Shown here: positions 15,667-23,105 of the stretch, piece after piece | How positions within the stretch are numbered: position 1 is the stretch's first letter | How the letters are laid out: each line of letters begins with the position of its first letter | From: Gammaproteobacteria bacterium | GTDB taxonomy: Bacteria > Pseudomonadota > Gammaproteobacteria > Arenicellales > JAANXG01 | Length of the DNA stretch: 43,638 bases | Reading direction: 5' to 3' | Assembly: GCA_024639325.1 (NCBI GenBank) | Contig: JAHEIO010000028.1 | Location: forward strand, 1 to 43,638 | Position numbers and translations under genes: made by a program | Notes under the pieces: model-generated | What the model saw: the letters and a program-made list of their open reading frames with translations, nothing else | What the model was told of the DNA's origin: nothing | Database searches by the model: none

Positions 15667-17227
15667 CCTGGGTATCTCGGTCAGTGCCCAAACGGGACGG
15701 TTCGTGATCCGATGCGTTCAGCCCGGCAATCGCGCTGTGGAAATCGGCTAACGATTTTCTTATTCTGGCGCCGTCGATTTCCGCGCCTCGGGAGACCATG
15801 ATACGCCTCCGATCGGCGCGTGCGCGCAGTCTCGGTTTACGGCTGCCTTCGAACCTTTTGTCCAGCCAGACATTGCCATAGCGAAAGTAACAATCGCCGG
15901 TGCGGCAGCCGGTTATGAAGATGCCGTCGGCGCCTTTTTTCAGCGCGTATTCCATCAGGGTGGAAGGCAGCATGCCGATACAATACACCTTCACCACTGC
16001 GGAATTGTCGGACTCCAGAGCCGATACATCGAACGTGTTGTCACAGCCGAAGACCAGAATCTTGGTGTCAGCTTTGAGACTGGAAATCGCACGGTCGGTC
16101 TCGTCTCTGAGTTGGTTGGCGGATAGCTGCGGCATGTCTATTCCGGTAACCAGCGGCTCGTGCTTCTGCCGGAACGGGTTTGAAGAAGGACACGAGCCCA
16201 GGCAGATGCCGCAGGCGGCGCACTGATTAGGCTGGACCACGACCTCGTGCGCCCAGCGCGCTCCATCCGTCCTGGCACGGACATCGATCGCATCGAACGG
16301 ACAGTCGTCCGCACACTGTCCGCAGCCGTTGCAGTGGTCGAGATGAACCACGGCTGGTTTTCCGGTTTTCTTTGGCGGCAGCCACGGCAGGAGCATCAGT
16401 AGGAACGTGGTCCCCAGGGTGATCATCCAGGTTTGGCGGGCGGTGTAATAATCCAGCAGCGGGTACACGTTGAGGTAAAACCAGTCTAGGTGCAGCACCC
16501 TGGGTACCTGCGAAAGGTTGGCCGGGCCATGGCTCTCCACCGGGGCGATAAGGGACAGCGCCAGCAACGCGATAAAGCTTCCTATGGCGAGGCCTCGCGG
16601 TGCGTTGATTTCCACGTAGGACAGCCGTTTGACGTGAATCCATACTGCGAACACCAGGAGAATCGGCTGTCCCAGCAGATGGAGAAACCCCATTAGTGTA
16701 AAGAACCTGTCGGTTAGCTGCCCCTCGAGGAAGTTGCGTGCCATGGAACCCGATACAAAAGGCAGGGCGTCGGCCAGTTCCGACGACCGTACCGCCAAAT
16801 AGAGCGCCAGTTCATCCCACACCAGCCAATAACCGGTGATGCCAAGGGTGATCACGAACCACAGCGTTGGCACCCCGGTGATCCAGGAAAACCAGCGGAA
16901 ACCCCTGTAGCGGTCCAGCGAAAATTCCCGGAACATGTGCAAAATAATGGTGATGACTGCGGCATCAGAAGCATATCTGTGCATGCTGCGCATGACGCCG
17001 GCCATGTACCATTGTTCGTGGCTGATGTACTCGACCGATTTGTATGCGCCGGCGATACTGGTGTCGAAGAAGATGAACAGATACAGTCCGCTGACCAACA
17101 CCACCCAGAAAAAGAAAAAGGTCAATGTGCCAAGATTGTAGAGCGGGTTCCACGAGGGACCGAACGAAAAGTTGAACCACCCTTCGAGCAAACGGTAGCC
17201 CAGCTTGATCGGGTTGATCTTGGTCAA
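15653..17227 (-). CDS. Cytochrome b / 2x[4Fe-4S] ferredoxin / MvhD-like fusion protein
   Basis: A 524-residue three-part protein. (1) Residues 1-280 are a cytochrome b N-terminal-type membrane domain with heme pairs His83/His97 (13 residues between) and His183/His198 (14 between, as in b6-type proteins). (2) Residues 295-350 are a ferredoxin with two cluster motifs, CNGCGQCADDCP (Cys299, 302, 305, 309) and CAACGICLGSCP (Cys336, 339, 342, 346). (3) Residues 388-460 resemble MvhD/FrhD of hydrogenase and heterodisulfide systems, with ILVFGC (Cys395), VYC (416) and GCRTGDC (441, 446). It could move electrons between quinone and a soluble donor or acceptor. The start is TTG at 17225-17227, with AGGA about 8 bases upstream. 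The partners are encoded directly downstream. The physiological donor is unknown. Confidence 0.85.
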   Translation of the reverse strand: MTKINPIKLGYRLLEGWFNFSFGPSWNPLYNLGTLTFFFFWVVLVSGLYLFIFFDTSIAGAYKSVEYISHEQWYMAGVMRSMHRYASDAAVITIILHMFREFSLDRYRGFRWFSWITGVPTLWFVITLGITGYWLVWDELALYLAVRSSELADALPFVSGSMARNFLEGQLTDRFFTLMGFLHLLGQPILLVFAVWIHVKRLSYVEINAPRGLAIGSFIALLALSLIAPVESHGPANLSQVPRVLHLDWFYLNVYPLLDYYTARQTWMITLGTTFLLMLLPWLPPKKTGKPAVVHLDHCNGCGQCADDCPFDAIDVRARTDGARWAHEVVVQPNQCAACGICLGSCPSSNPFRQKHEPLVTGIDMPQLSANQLRDETDRAISSLKADTKILVFGCDNTFDVSALESDNSAVVKVYCIGMLPSTLMEYALKKGADGIFITGCRTGDCYFRYGNVWLDKRFEGSRKPRLRARADRRRIMVSRGAEIDGARIRKSLADFHSAIAGLNASDHEPSRLGTDRDTQDAGI

Positions 17228-17259
17228 GTACGGATTCCTGATGGAGTGTAGTTTTGAAA

Positions 17260-17281
17260 ACGTGTAAACGAGGCTACACGT
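17260..17281. promoter_or_regulatory. Short hairpin between SCO and cytochrome b fusion genes
   Basis: ACGTGTA (17260-17266) and TACACGT (17275-17281) form a perfect 7-bp stem with an 8-base loop, in the 68-base gap upstream of the TTG start of the fusion gene. It may modulate transcript level or stability within the operon. Confidence 0.35.
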
Positions 17282-17295
17282 GAAGTTAGGGGTAA

Positions 17296-18144
17296 TTAGA
17301 CCGTGGGGCGGCGTTTGCCGCGCCGGTATTCACGAATTATGAAGCCTGCTGCCAGCATAATGATTATGCCGCCGATCAACATGCCAATGAACAGGGAATA
17401 ATCGAAACTGTATGAATCGCTGGCCGGATCGTATGCCGTACAGAATAATCTGACCTTGTCGATCAGTTCGTCCACAAAGGACTGGTTTGGCTTAGGCCGG
17501 CCGAGCACCAGGTCCATCAGGGGTTCGATTAGCTGCGGGGTCTCAAATGTCTCTCCGTAGACCTGCCTGTAAATTTTCCCATCAGCATCTATGATGGTCG
17601 CCTGGACGATATGATCGAAGCCGTTGGGGGAAGTAAAAAACTCGAAGCCAAGTTCGTCCGCAAGTTTATCGATGGTTGTCTCGTCGGCACTGAGCAAATG
17701 CCAACCGGCGTCATCGACCCCCTGTTTTTGCGCGAATTGCTTCATCGCCTGTGGACTGTCGAACCTGGCATCGAATCCGAGCACGGCAACCGAAAAACTG
17801 CTCGTACCCAGCGCATCCCTCGCTTTTTCTATAACCTTCGAAAGGTGTCTTATGGTAATCGGACAGATCGCGTAACAACTAGTGTAAATCAGGCTAAGTA
17901 CCAGAGGTTTGCCTTTGAGATCAACGAATGGCAACGCTTCGCCGGATGCATTCGTCAGTCGGTGATCCGAGACCTCTTTGCCGATGGCGTTCTGGCTTGC
18001 ACTGAGCGCGGTCTTGTACTGGAATTGTGCGATGGACTCCCTGGTGTTCGGTCTGGATTTACCGGTTGCCATCCCGGGGAATACGAGGGCCAGGGTCATG
18101 ACCACAATAGCCGACCACCGACTAACATTGAGCACAGTTATCAT
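17296..18144 (-). CDS. SCO1/SenC-like protein with C-terminal membrane anchor
   Basis: A 282-residue protein with a signal peptide (about residues 1-27, ending GMATG) and an SCO thioredoxin-fold domain. The copper motif is TSCYAICPIT (CxxxC) and the His is in NGFDHIVQATIID. A C-terminal transmembrane helix (about residues 250-272) ends in a basic tail. It probably supplies copper to the CuA subunit encoded upstream in the same operon. The anchor sits at the C-terminus, unlike the N-terminal anchor of the other SCO at 12585-13259, which suggests two sub-families with separate jobs. Confidence 0.85.
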   Translation of the reverse strand: MITVLNVSRWSAIVVMTLALVFPGMATGKSRPNTRESIAQFQYKTALSASQNAIGKEVSDHRLTNASGEALPFVDLKGKPLVLSLIYTSCYAICPITIRHLSKVIEKARDALGTSSFSVAVLGFDARFDSPQAMKQFAQKQGVDDAGWHLLSADETTIDKLADELGFEFFTSPNGFDHIVQATIIDADGKIYRQVYGETFETPQLIEPLMDLVLGRPKPNQSFVDELIDKVRLFCTAYDPASDSYSFDYSLFIGMLIGGIIIMLAAGFIIREYRRGKRRPTV

Positions 18145-18185
18145 CTTCGTCGGAATTCCCTAAGACCACCTAATGAAGCTGATTG

Positions 18186-18234
18186 ATCGCGGCGAGGGCG
18201 CCGCTCCTACTGCAGGAGGCGCGCCGTCGCGCCG
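18186..18234. repeat. REP-like palindromic element, copy 2
   Basis: The left arm at 18186-18210 is identical over 25 bases to that of copy 1 (3576-3600), followed by TGCAGGAGGCGCGCC and GTCGCGCCG to 18234, then TTTTT. The hairpin plus T-run could act as a transcription terminator on the plus strand, and the folded RNA on the minus strand lies between the heme o synthase and SCO genes. Like copy 1, it interrupts a respiratory operon. The remainder of 18145-18289 holds nothing else recognised. Confidence 0.75.
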
Positions 18235-18289
18235 TTTTTGACCGGTACGACTCACACAATTGTTTATCGATAAGAGGTTTCCAAAGGGA

Positions 18290-19138
18290 TCAGATCACAT
18301 CCAATACGGCAAAGATTAGCAGGGCCACCAGCTGAATCAGGGAAGCAAAAAAGCTTTTCATTGCGGTTTTACGGCATGGATTTCCAGCGAGTTGAACGCT
18401 ACGGTAGATAAAATATGCTCCGCCAGCGAGTGCACCAGCCAGGTAGATCCACCCCAGGCCAAAGAAAAAAGGCAGTATCGAGCAGACGACCAGCGCGGTC
18501 GTATTCCACAATACCGCGTTGGCGGCGCTCTGGTCGCCAACCACCACGGGCAACATCGGTACTCCGGCCGCCGCATATTCATCTCGCTGGGCGATCGCAA
18601 GGCTCCAGAAGTGGGGCGGTGTCCACAGAAAAAGCACCATCGCAAGGAGCATCGGAACCGGGCCAAGCTGTGGATCAACCACCGCCGCTCCCGCCAATAC
18701 CGCAAAGCTGCCCGACGCACCCCCGATGACGATGTTCAACCAGGTGCGGCGTTTTAGCCAGATCGTGTATACCACGGCATAGAAGAATGCACCGAGAAAT
18801 ACGTACAAACCCGCCATGTCGTTCAGCATGAGAGCGGCGGCACCGACGCCAACGACGAGAAGGAGGGCGATCGGCAGGAGCCACCAGGCATTGTGGACGA
18901 ACGAACCCGTCACGAACGGTCGATTTCGGGTTCGCCGCATACGCGAATCAAGATCCGTCTCGAAGTACTGGTTGAAGGCGCCGGCGCTGCTGGAAGCCAG
19001 CAATACTGAAAGAAAGAGAACTGCCGATTCCCACACAGCCACAGGGCGGCCGGGTGTCACCGCAAGTGCCACTACTGCGGTGATGGACATTAATATGCCT
19101 ATGCGAACCTTGAACAGATCAACTAACTGCTTAACCAT
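18290..19138 (-). CDS. ctaB: Protoheme IX farnesyltransferase (heme o synthase)
   Basis: A 282-residue UbiA-family prenyltransferase with about nine transmembrane helices. The prenyl-diphosphate motif is visible as NQYFETDLDSRMRRTRNRP, with the second conserved loop YTIWLKRRTWLNIVIGG and the LFLWTPPHFWSLA segment typical of CtaB/CyoE. It converts heme b to heme o. Its place just downstream of the heme-copper subunit I gene implies that this enzyme, or its degenerate relative, carries an o- or a-type heme. No heme a synthase (CtaA) is seen in the window, so heme o is possible as the final form. Confidence 0.92.
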   Translation of the reverse strand: MVKQLVDLFKVRIGILMSITAVVALAVTPGRPVAVWESAVLFLSVLLASSSAGAFNQYFETDLDSRMRRTRNRPFVTGSFVHNAWWLLPIALLLVVGVGAAALMLNDMAGLYVFLGAFFYAVVYTIWLKRRTWLNIVIGGASGSFAVLAGAAVVDPQLGPVPMLLAMVLFLWTPPHFWSLAIAQRDEYAAAGVPMLPVVVGDQSAANAVLWNTTALVVCSILPFFFGLGWIYLAGALAGGAYFIYRSVQLAGNPCRKTAMKSFFASLIQLVALLIFAVLDVI

Positions 19139-19218
19139 TTTTAGAGAAACCTTCGCATAGTGATTCTGGTCTGCGCTGCCGGAGCGGGTCGAAATACAAT
19201 CCGCTCCGATATCGTTGC

Positions 19219-20955
19219 TCAGCCCAGCGGCCAGACGGAAGCCAGGTACTTCCAGTTGATGAAGTAATAAACCACAAACGAAACCAGAAGTACCATCGCC
19301 AGCGCAAAAGTGCCCGGTGCCTCGAAGCCGCTCGAACCGTGTTCCTCCACGCTCAGCTTCGGTGCCATCGGCAGCGTCTCCGGACGGTTGGTGTTGTACA
19401 CGGATGCGGCGAGTGATTTACCCAGGAAGCTTTGCAGGAAGCCGGCCGACGGCTCCAGTTTTTTCCCGAACATCAACGACCCTACCGCTACGAGCAGGTA
19501 GATCGCGCCGCCGACAATGGCCAAAAGCCCGCCTATCGCCGCAATAGCCATCAGCGTATAGGCCATACCGGGATATTCGAAGCCGAGCGCCGCTCCGGTG
19601 AAATCCATATCCCAGTGCCGGCGTGACACGCCAAGTGTTCCGGCGCCGAGCATGAACAGGATCAGGATGGTCATGCCGCCGCCAAAGATGTACGGCTGCA
19701 GCTTGGCGAGTTTGGGAAAGATCATCTCACGCCGGAAAAGGACGGGTATGAGCAGATAGGTCAGCGCCATGAACGCCAGCGTGGTTCCAACGGCCACCGT
19801 TGCGTGGAAGTGTGCGGGAACATATATGGTGTTGTGGATGATCAGGTTGATCTGCAACGTTCCCATTACGACACCGGTGATGCCGCCAATGAACCCGAAA
19901 ACCAGTAGCGAAATAAACATACCGGAAAAAACCGGGTTGTCCCAGGGCGCCTTGCGTAGCCATTCGAATATCCCGTTGGTCAGGCCTTTTTTGCGCTGCG
20001 CGACCTCGATTGAACCCGGAACGGTCAGGCCATGGATCATGCTGGCCAGTACGGCCAAATACATCGCGTAGCTGGTGTTGAATATTCTCCACTCCGTACT
20101 GACCCCGGGGTCCACCAGGATGTGGTGAGCGCAAGCCAGCTGCAGGAATAAGATGTAAAGTAGAAATGCCATGCGGCTGACCTTCTCCGACATGGGTCGT
20201 GCCCCAAAAAGGACTCCGGCTAGCAGGTACCAGACCGACACGTGTGCTGCAACGTTGACCTGCTGGGATGAATGTCCCAAGCCCCACCACACGATCCGGT
20301 ACATCTCGGCGTCTATGTGGCTGATATAACCGATCGACCACAGGAATGTGGGGATCAATATGATTGCCCCGGAAGCGATGGTGAACACGGCGATGATGGC
20401 CGCGGTTATCGCACCAAAGGTGACCAGCGGAACAGAGCCTTCGTAAGTTTTCTCCTGGTGGGCAACCACCAGGGTGCCAAAGAAGACGAATACCTGCAGC
20501 AGCGCACCGACCGCAAACAGGATGAGTCCGAGGTAGAAGTGCGGAGCCGCCTGCATCGGCGCGTAAGACGTCATCATCACGCTCGAGTTGCCTTGGAATA
20601 CGGCCACGTTATTCATGACCGCGCCGATAACCATCAGGATGAATCCAATCCAAGCCCAGGCAGGCGTCGCCAGACGGCACCTGAGCAGGGTAGAGGAGGC
20701 GAAATGCAGGATCGCCATCTCGAAGAAAATGATCCAGAAGATGAGTGCGTTGATGCCATGCGCAGTGAGGCCCATGTAGAACGCCTCAGCGGACAGCAGA
20801 TGCACCTCCTGCCAGCGAGTCAGAACTACTCCCACGGCCAGGACACCAGCTACCAGCAGGAAGACGACCCCAAGCACCGCATTCACCTTCATCAGGCTTT
20901 CGGCGGACTTGTGAAAATAGAATCCAGAATCCGGACATGTACGAAATTCTGCCAT
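19219..20955 (-). CDS. Heme-copper reductase subunit I (CuA-type; probable nitric oxide reductase)
   Basis: A 578-residue, polytopic heme-copper subunit I. Ligands: low-spin heme His66 (TAHGIN) and His384; high-spin heme His382 (PAHFH); metal-B His228 (GLGHSSQQV), His277 and His278 (CAHHIL). At His228+4, where O2-reducing A-type oxidases have the cross-linked Tyr of GHPEVY, this protein has Gln232. Loss of that Tyr is a mark of nitric oxide reductases derived from oxidases. Several such families (eNOR, sNOR and others) have been described, some with a CuA subunit. With subunit II, SCO and DUF420 nearby and a heme d1 cluster in cis, an electrogenic NO reductase is the best reading, but O2 reduction is not excluded. 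ATG 20955 has GGGGAG upstream. Confidence 0.85.
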   Translation of the reverse strand: MAEFRTCPDSGFYFHKSAESLMKVNAVLGVVFLLVAGVLAVGVVLTRWQEVHLLSAEAFYMGLTAHGINALIFWIIFFEMAILHFASSTLLRCRLATPAWAWIGFILMVIGAVMNNVAVFQGNSSVMMTSYAPMQAAPHFYLGLILFAVGALLQVFVFFGTLVVAHQEKTYEGSVPLVTFGAITAAIIAVFTIASGAIILIPTFLWSIGYISHIDAEMYRIVWWGLGHSSQQVNVAAHVSVWYLLAGVLFGARPMSEKVSRMAFLLYILFLQLACAHHILVDPGVSTEWRIFNTSYAMYLAVLASMIHGLTVPGSIEVAQRKKGLTNGIFEWLRKAPWDNPVFSGMFISLLVFGFIGGITGVVMGTLQINLIIHNTIYVPAHFHATVAVGTTLAFMALTYLLIPVLFRREMIFPKLAKLQPYIFGGGMTILILFMLGAGTLGVSRRHWDMDFTGAALGFEYPGMAYTLMAIAAIGGLLAIVGGAIYLLVAVGSLMFGKKLEPSAGFLQSFLGKSLAASVYNTNRPETLPMAPKLSVEEHGSSGFEAPGTFALAMVLLVSFVVYYFINWKYLASVWPLG

Positions 20956-20961
20956 GGCTAT

Positions 20962-21498
20962 TTACTCCCCGACGTAGATTCTGCCGACCATCAGATGGTG
21001 GCCAATACCACAGTATTCATTGCAGACAACCCCATATTCGCCCGCTTGATCGGGGGTTATCTGTAATACCATTTCATACCCAGGCACGACTTGCAGATTG
21101 ACGTTGATCGGCTGCAGCGAGAAACCGTGCTGCCAATCCATGGAGGACAAATGCAGTCTATAGCTTTGGTCCTTCTCCAGTTCGAAGATTGGATACCATT
21201 GCCACAGCCGGCCCAGCATATAGATGTCACTTCCGGCAGGGGGCTTGACAACGGGAATCCCTGATTCTTCCCTGACCTGATATTGTTCGACCATCTCCTG
21301 GACCCTGGCACCGAATTTCGCCGGCGTCGTTTGATAGGCCTCAGTTGCCGGGTTTTGTTTACCGTAGATATGCCAGTACGGCATCATCAGAAACATGATC
21401 AAACACCAGACGAGTGATATGGCGATCCATACCAGTTCTTGCCGGCCCACGGGCATTTTCCACCAAATGCGTTCGGCCGGGGGCATATATGAAGTCAT
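20962..21498 (-). CDS. Heme-copper enzyme subunit II with CuA site
   Basis: A 178-residue protein with one N-terminal membrane helix (about residues 22-40) and a periplasmic cupredoxin domain. The full CuA ligand set is present: His124 (DWQHGF), Cys159, Glu161, Cys163, His167 and Met170 in CNEYCGIGHHLM. It would accept electrons from a periplasmic cytochrome c and pass them to subunit I, whose gene starts 6 bases downstream. The ATG is preceded by AGGAGG. The short single-anchor form resembles B-type (ba3-like) and NOR-type subunit II rather than the two-helix form of aa3 oxidase. Confidence 0.9.
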   Translation of the reverse strand: MTSYMPPAERIWWKMPVGRQELVWIAISLVWCLIMFLMMPYWHIYGKQNPATEAYQTTPAKFGARVQEMVEQYQVREESGIPVVKPPAGSDIYMLGRLWQWYPIFELEKDQSYRLHLSSMDWQHGFSLQPINVNLQVVPGYEMVLQITPDQAGEYGVVCNEYCGIGHHLMVGRIYVGE

Positions 21499-21523
21499 AG
21501 AAAACCTCCTAGTCTGTGTTCAA

Positions 21524-21718
21524 CTATGGTGCGACAGGCAAAGTTACGATTTCCATGATGCCCCAGATGAGGTAAAAAACCGTGGGCATAGCGACGCCGA
21601 TGAAAAGGAGCAGGAAAGGATTGTCCAGTAATGATTGCATCCCCGGGATGCGCTCGTACTTTTCGTCGGAGGGGTTGGTCGGATTGGCACTCGAGGATTG
21701 GCTCGCGTTGTCTGTCAT
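21524..21718 (-). CDS. Small single-helix subunit of the heme-copper complex
   Basis: A 64-residue protein with a polar N-terminus rich in Ser, Asn and Thr and one C-terminal transmembrane helix (PFLLLFIGVAMPTVFYLIWGI). It has a strong ribosome site (AGGAGG, about 7 bases upstream). It is the first gene of the minus-strand operon, 25 bases ahead of subunit II. Small subunits of this type are common in ba3-like and NOR complexes. Homology cannot be judged from so short a sequence. Confidence 0.7.
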   Translation of the reverse strand: MTDNASQSSSANPTNPSDEKYERIPGMQSLLDNPFLLLFIGVAMPTVFYLIWGIMEIVTLPVAP

Positions 21719-21792
21719 TCTCTATCCTCCTGTCAAAAGAGCGGTGACTGTGATTTGGGCCTTGGGCGATGATCTCACCGCGGGCTCGCGCA

Positions 21793-21834
21793 ATTTAAAC
21801 AACTTGGGAGGAGCGCCGCCTTGACGTTTGTCAA
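21793..21834 (-). promoter_or_regulatory. FNR/NnrR-type box and putative -10 of the respiratory operon
   Basis: TTGACGTTTGTCAA at 21821-21834 is a perfect TTGAC-N4-GTCAA palindrome of the FNR/DNR/NnrR class. About 31 bases downstream on the minus strand, centre to centre, lies an A/T hexamer (TTTAAA or TTAAAT, 21793-21799) that could be the -10. That spacing is the class II activator arrangement (box centred near -41.5), putting the start near 21786 and leaving a leader of about 67 bases to the first gene. It suggests induction by low oxygen and/or NO. The remainder of 21719-21896 shows no gene. Confidence 0.65.
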
Positions 21835-21896
21835 TCGGCGAGAGGTGGCGTAATTCTCTGATTTTATTGATGCTAATCGGTTTCGGCGTATTCGTT

Positions 21897-23105
21897 TCAA
21901 CCGAACGGATCGTCGATGGAACGGGCGGGTTGGGTGAACCACTCGGGTCCGTCGCGGGTCATGTAGAAGTGATCCTCGTGTCGAATGCCGAATTCACCCG
22001 GTATACAGATCATCGGCTCGTTGCTAAAGCACATTCCGGCTTGCAGAGGCGTGTTGTCGTTGCGGACCAGGTTAGGACCTTCATGGATATCCAGTCCGAT
22101 GCCGTGCCCGGTTCGATGGGGCAGTCCGGGTAGCTCGTATTCGGGCCCGAAGCCCTGGTACTCCAGATAGCTCCTTGCCGCCAGATCGACGGACGAGCAG
22201 GACGACCCCGGTTTCGCGGCCCGAAAAGCCTCGGCCTGCGCCGCCTTTTCGATATCCCATACCGACCTTTGTCTGGCGTTGGGTTCGCCGTACACGTATG
22301 AGCGAGTGATATCGGAGTTGTAGCCGTGTAACCGGCAGCCCGTGTCTATCAGCACCATATCGCCAAATTCGAGCACCTGCGGATGTTTTACGCCATGGGG
22401 GTAGGCGGTCGCTTCCCCGAAGAGCACGATGCAAAAACTGGATCCCTCGGGCGCACCAACTGTTCGATGTGCCTGGTCGATGAATTCGTTGACTTCCGTT
22501 GTGGTAACGCCCCGCTTCAGGACCCGTGCGGCAGCTTTGTGGACCTCCATTGTCATGTCCTTGGCGTATTGGAGGAGCGCGATCTCGGGCCGCGATTTCA
22601 ACATCCGGCAGCCCTGCGTAACCGGCTGGGCGCTGCGGATGCGCATCGAGGGGCTGGCTGTGCGGATGCCGTCGTACATGAAGAAGGGCGTGGATTCATC
22701 AATGCCAAGCGCGGCCGACGTGATGCCCAGCTCCGACACGACCCCATGCAGCAACGCATAAGGGCTTTCGTGCTCTTGCCAGCACCGGACATCGCCCTCG
22801 ATACGCATGAAGTCGCGCAGCGTGTCTCGTTCGAACGCGGGTGCAATGTAGGTAATGTCGCCAGTCTGCGGGATCAGAACTCCGACCATTCGTTCACTCG
22901 GGTGCCATCGGGTGCCGGTAAAATAATACAGGTTGGTGCCGGCATTGACGTAGATGCAGTGTAGGCCCTCGCGCTTCATCAGATCGCGTGCGCGCTCGAG
23001 GCGGTTCTCGAACTCCGGTATTCCGATATCGACCGCATCCGCGGCCATATTCCGGAGCCCCGCAAGTTCCTTCCGCGTCGTTGAACCGCCCACACCGATG
23101 GTCAT
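21897..23105 (-). CDS. M24 family metallopeptidase (Xaa-Pro peptidase-like)
   Basis: A 402-residue protein with an N-terminal creatinase-like domain (about residues 30-165) and a C-terminal pita-bread domain. The metal ligands are visible in order: IDTGCRLHGYNSDITR (two Asp), HRTGHGIGLDIHEGP (His), SNEPMI (Glu) and RHEDHF (Glu). It is probably a cytoplasmic aminopeptidase acting on Xaa-Pro peptides, though members of the family also cleave other substrates. Its ATG overlaps the stop of the upstream glycosyltransferase gene (ATGA, 23102-23105), so the two are co-transcribed. Confidence 0.88.
   Translation of the reverse strand: MTIGVGGSTTRKELAGLRNMAADAVDIGIPEFENRLERARDLMKREGLHCIYVNAGTNLYYFTGTRWHPSERMVGVLIPQTGDITYIAPAFERDTLRDFMRIEGDVRCWQEHESPYALLHGVVSELGITSAALGIDESTPFFMYDGIRTASPSMRIRSAQPVTQGCRMLKSRPEIALLQYAKDMTMEVHKAAARVLKRGVTTTEVNEFIDQAHRTVGAPEGSSFCIVLFGEATAYPHGVKHPQVLEFGDMVLIDTGCRLHGYNSDITRSYVYGEPNARQRSVWDIEKAAQAEAFRAAKPGSSCSSVDLAARSYLEYQGFGPEYELPGLPHRTGHGIGLDIHEGPNLVRNDNTPLQAGMCFSNEPMICIPGEFGIRHEDHFYMTRDGPEWFTQPARSIDDPFG

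Noticed and set aside
20272-21066. 264-codon plus-strand frame opposite the heme-copper subunit I gene
   Set aside because: It is hydrophilic, of low complexity (Asp/Glu/Gln/His/Arg runs), with no domain, and antisense to a well-supported gene.
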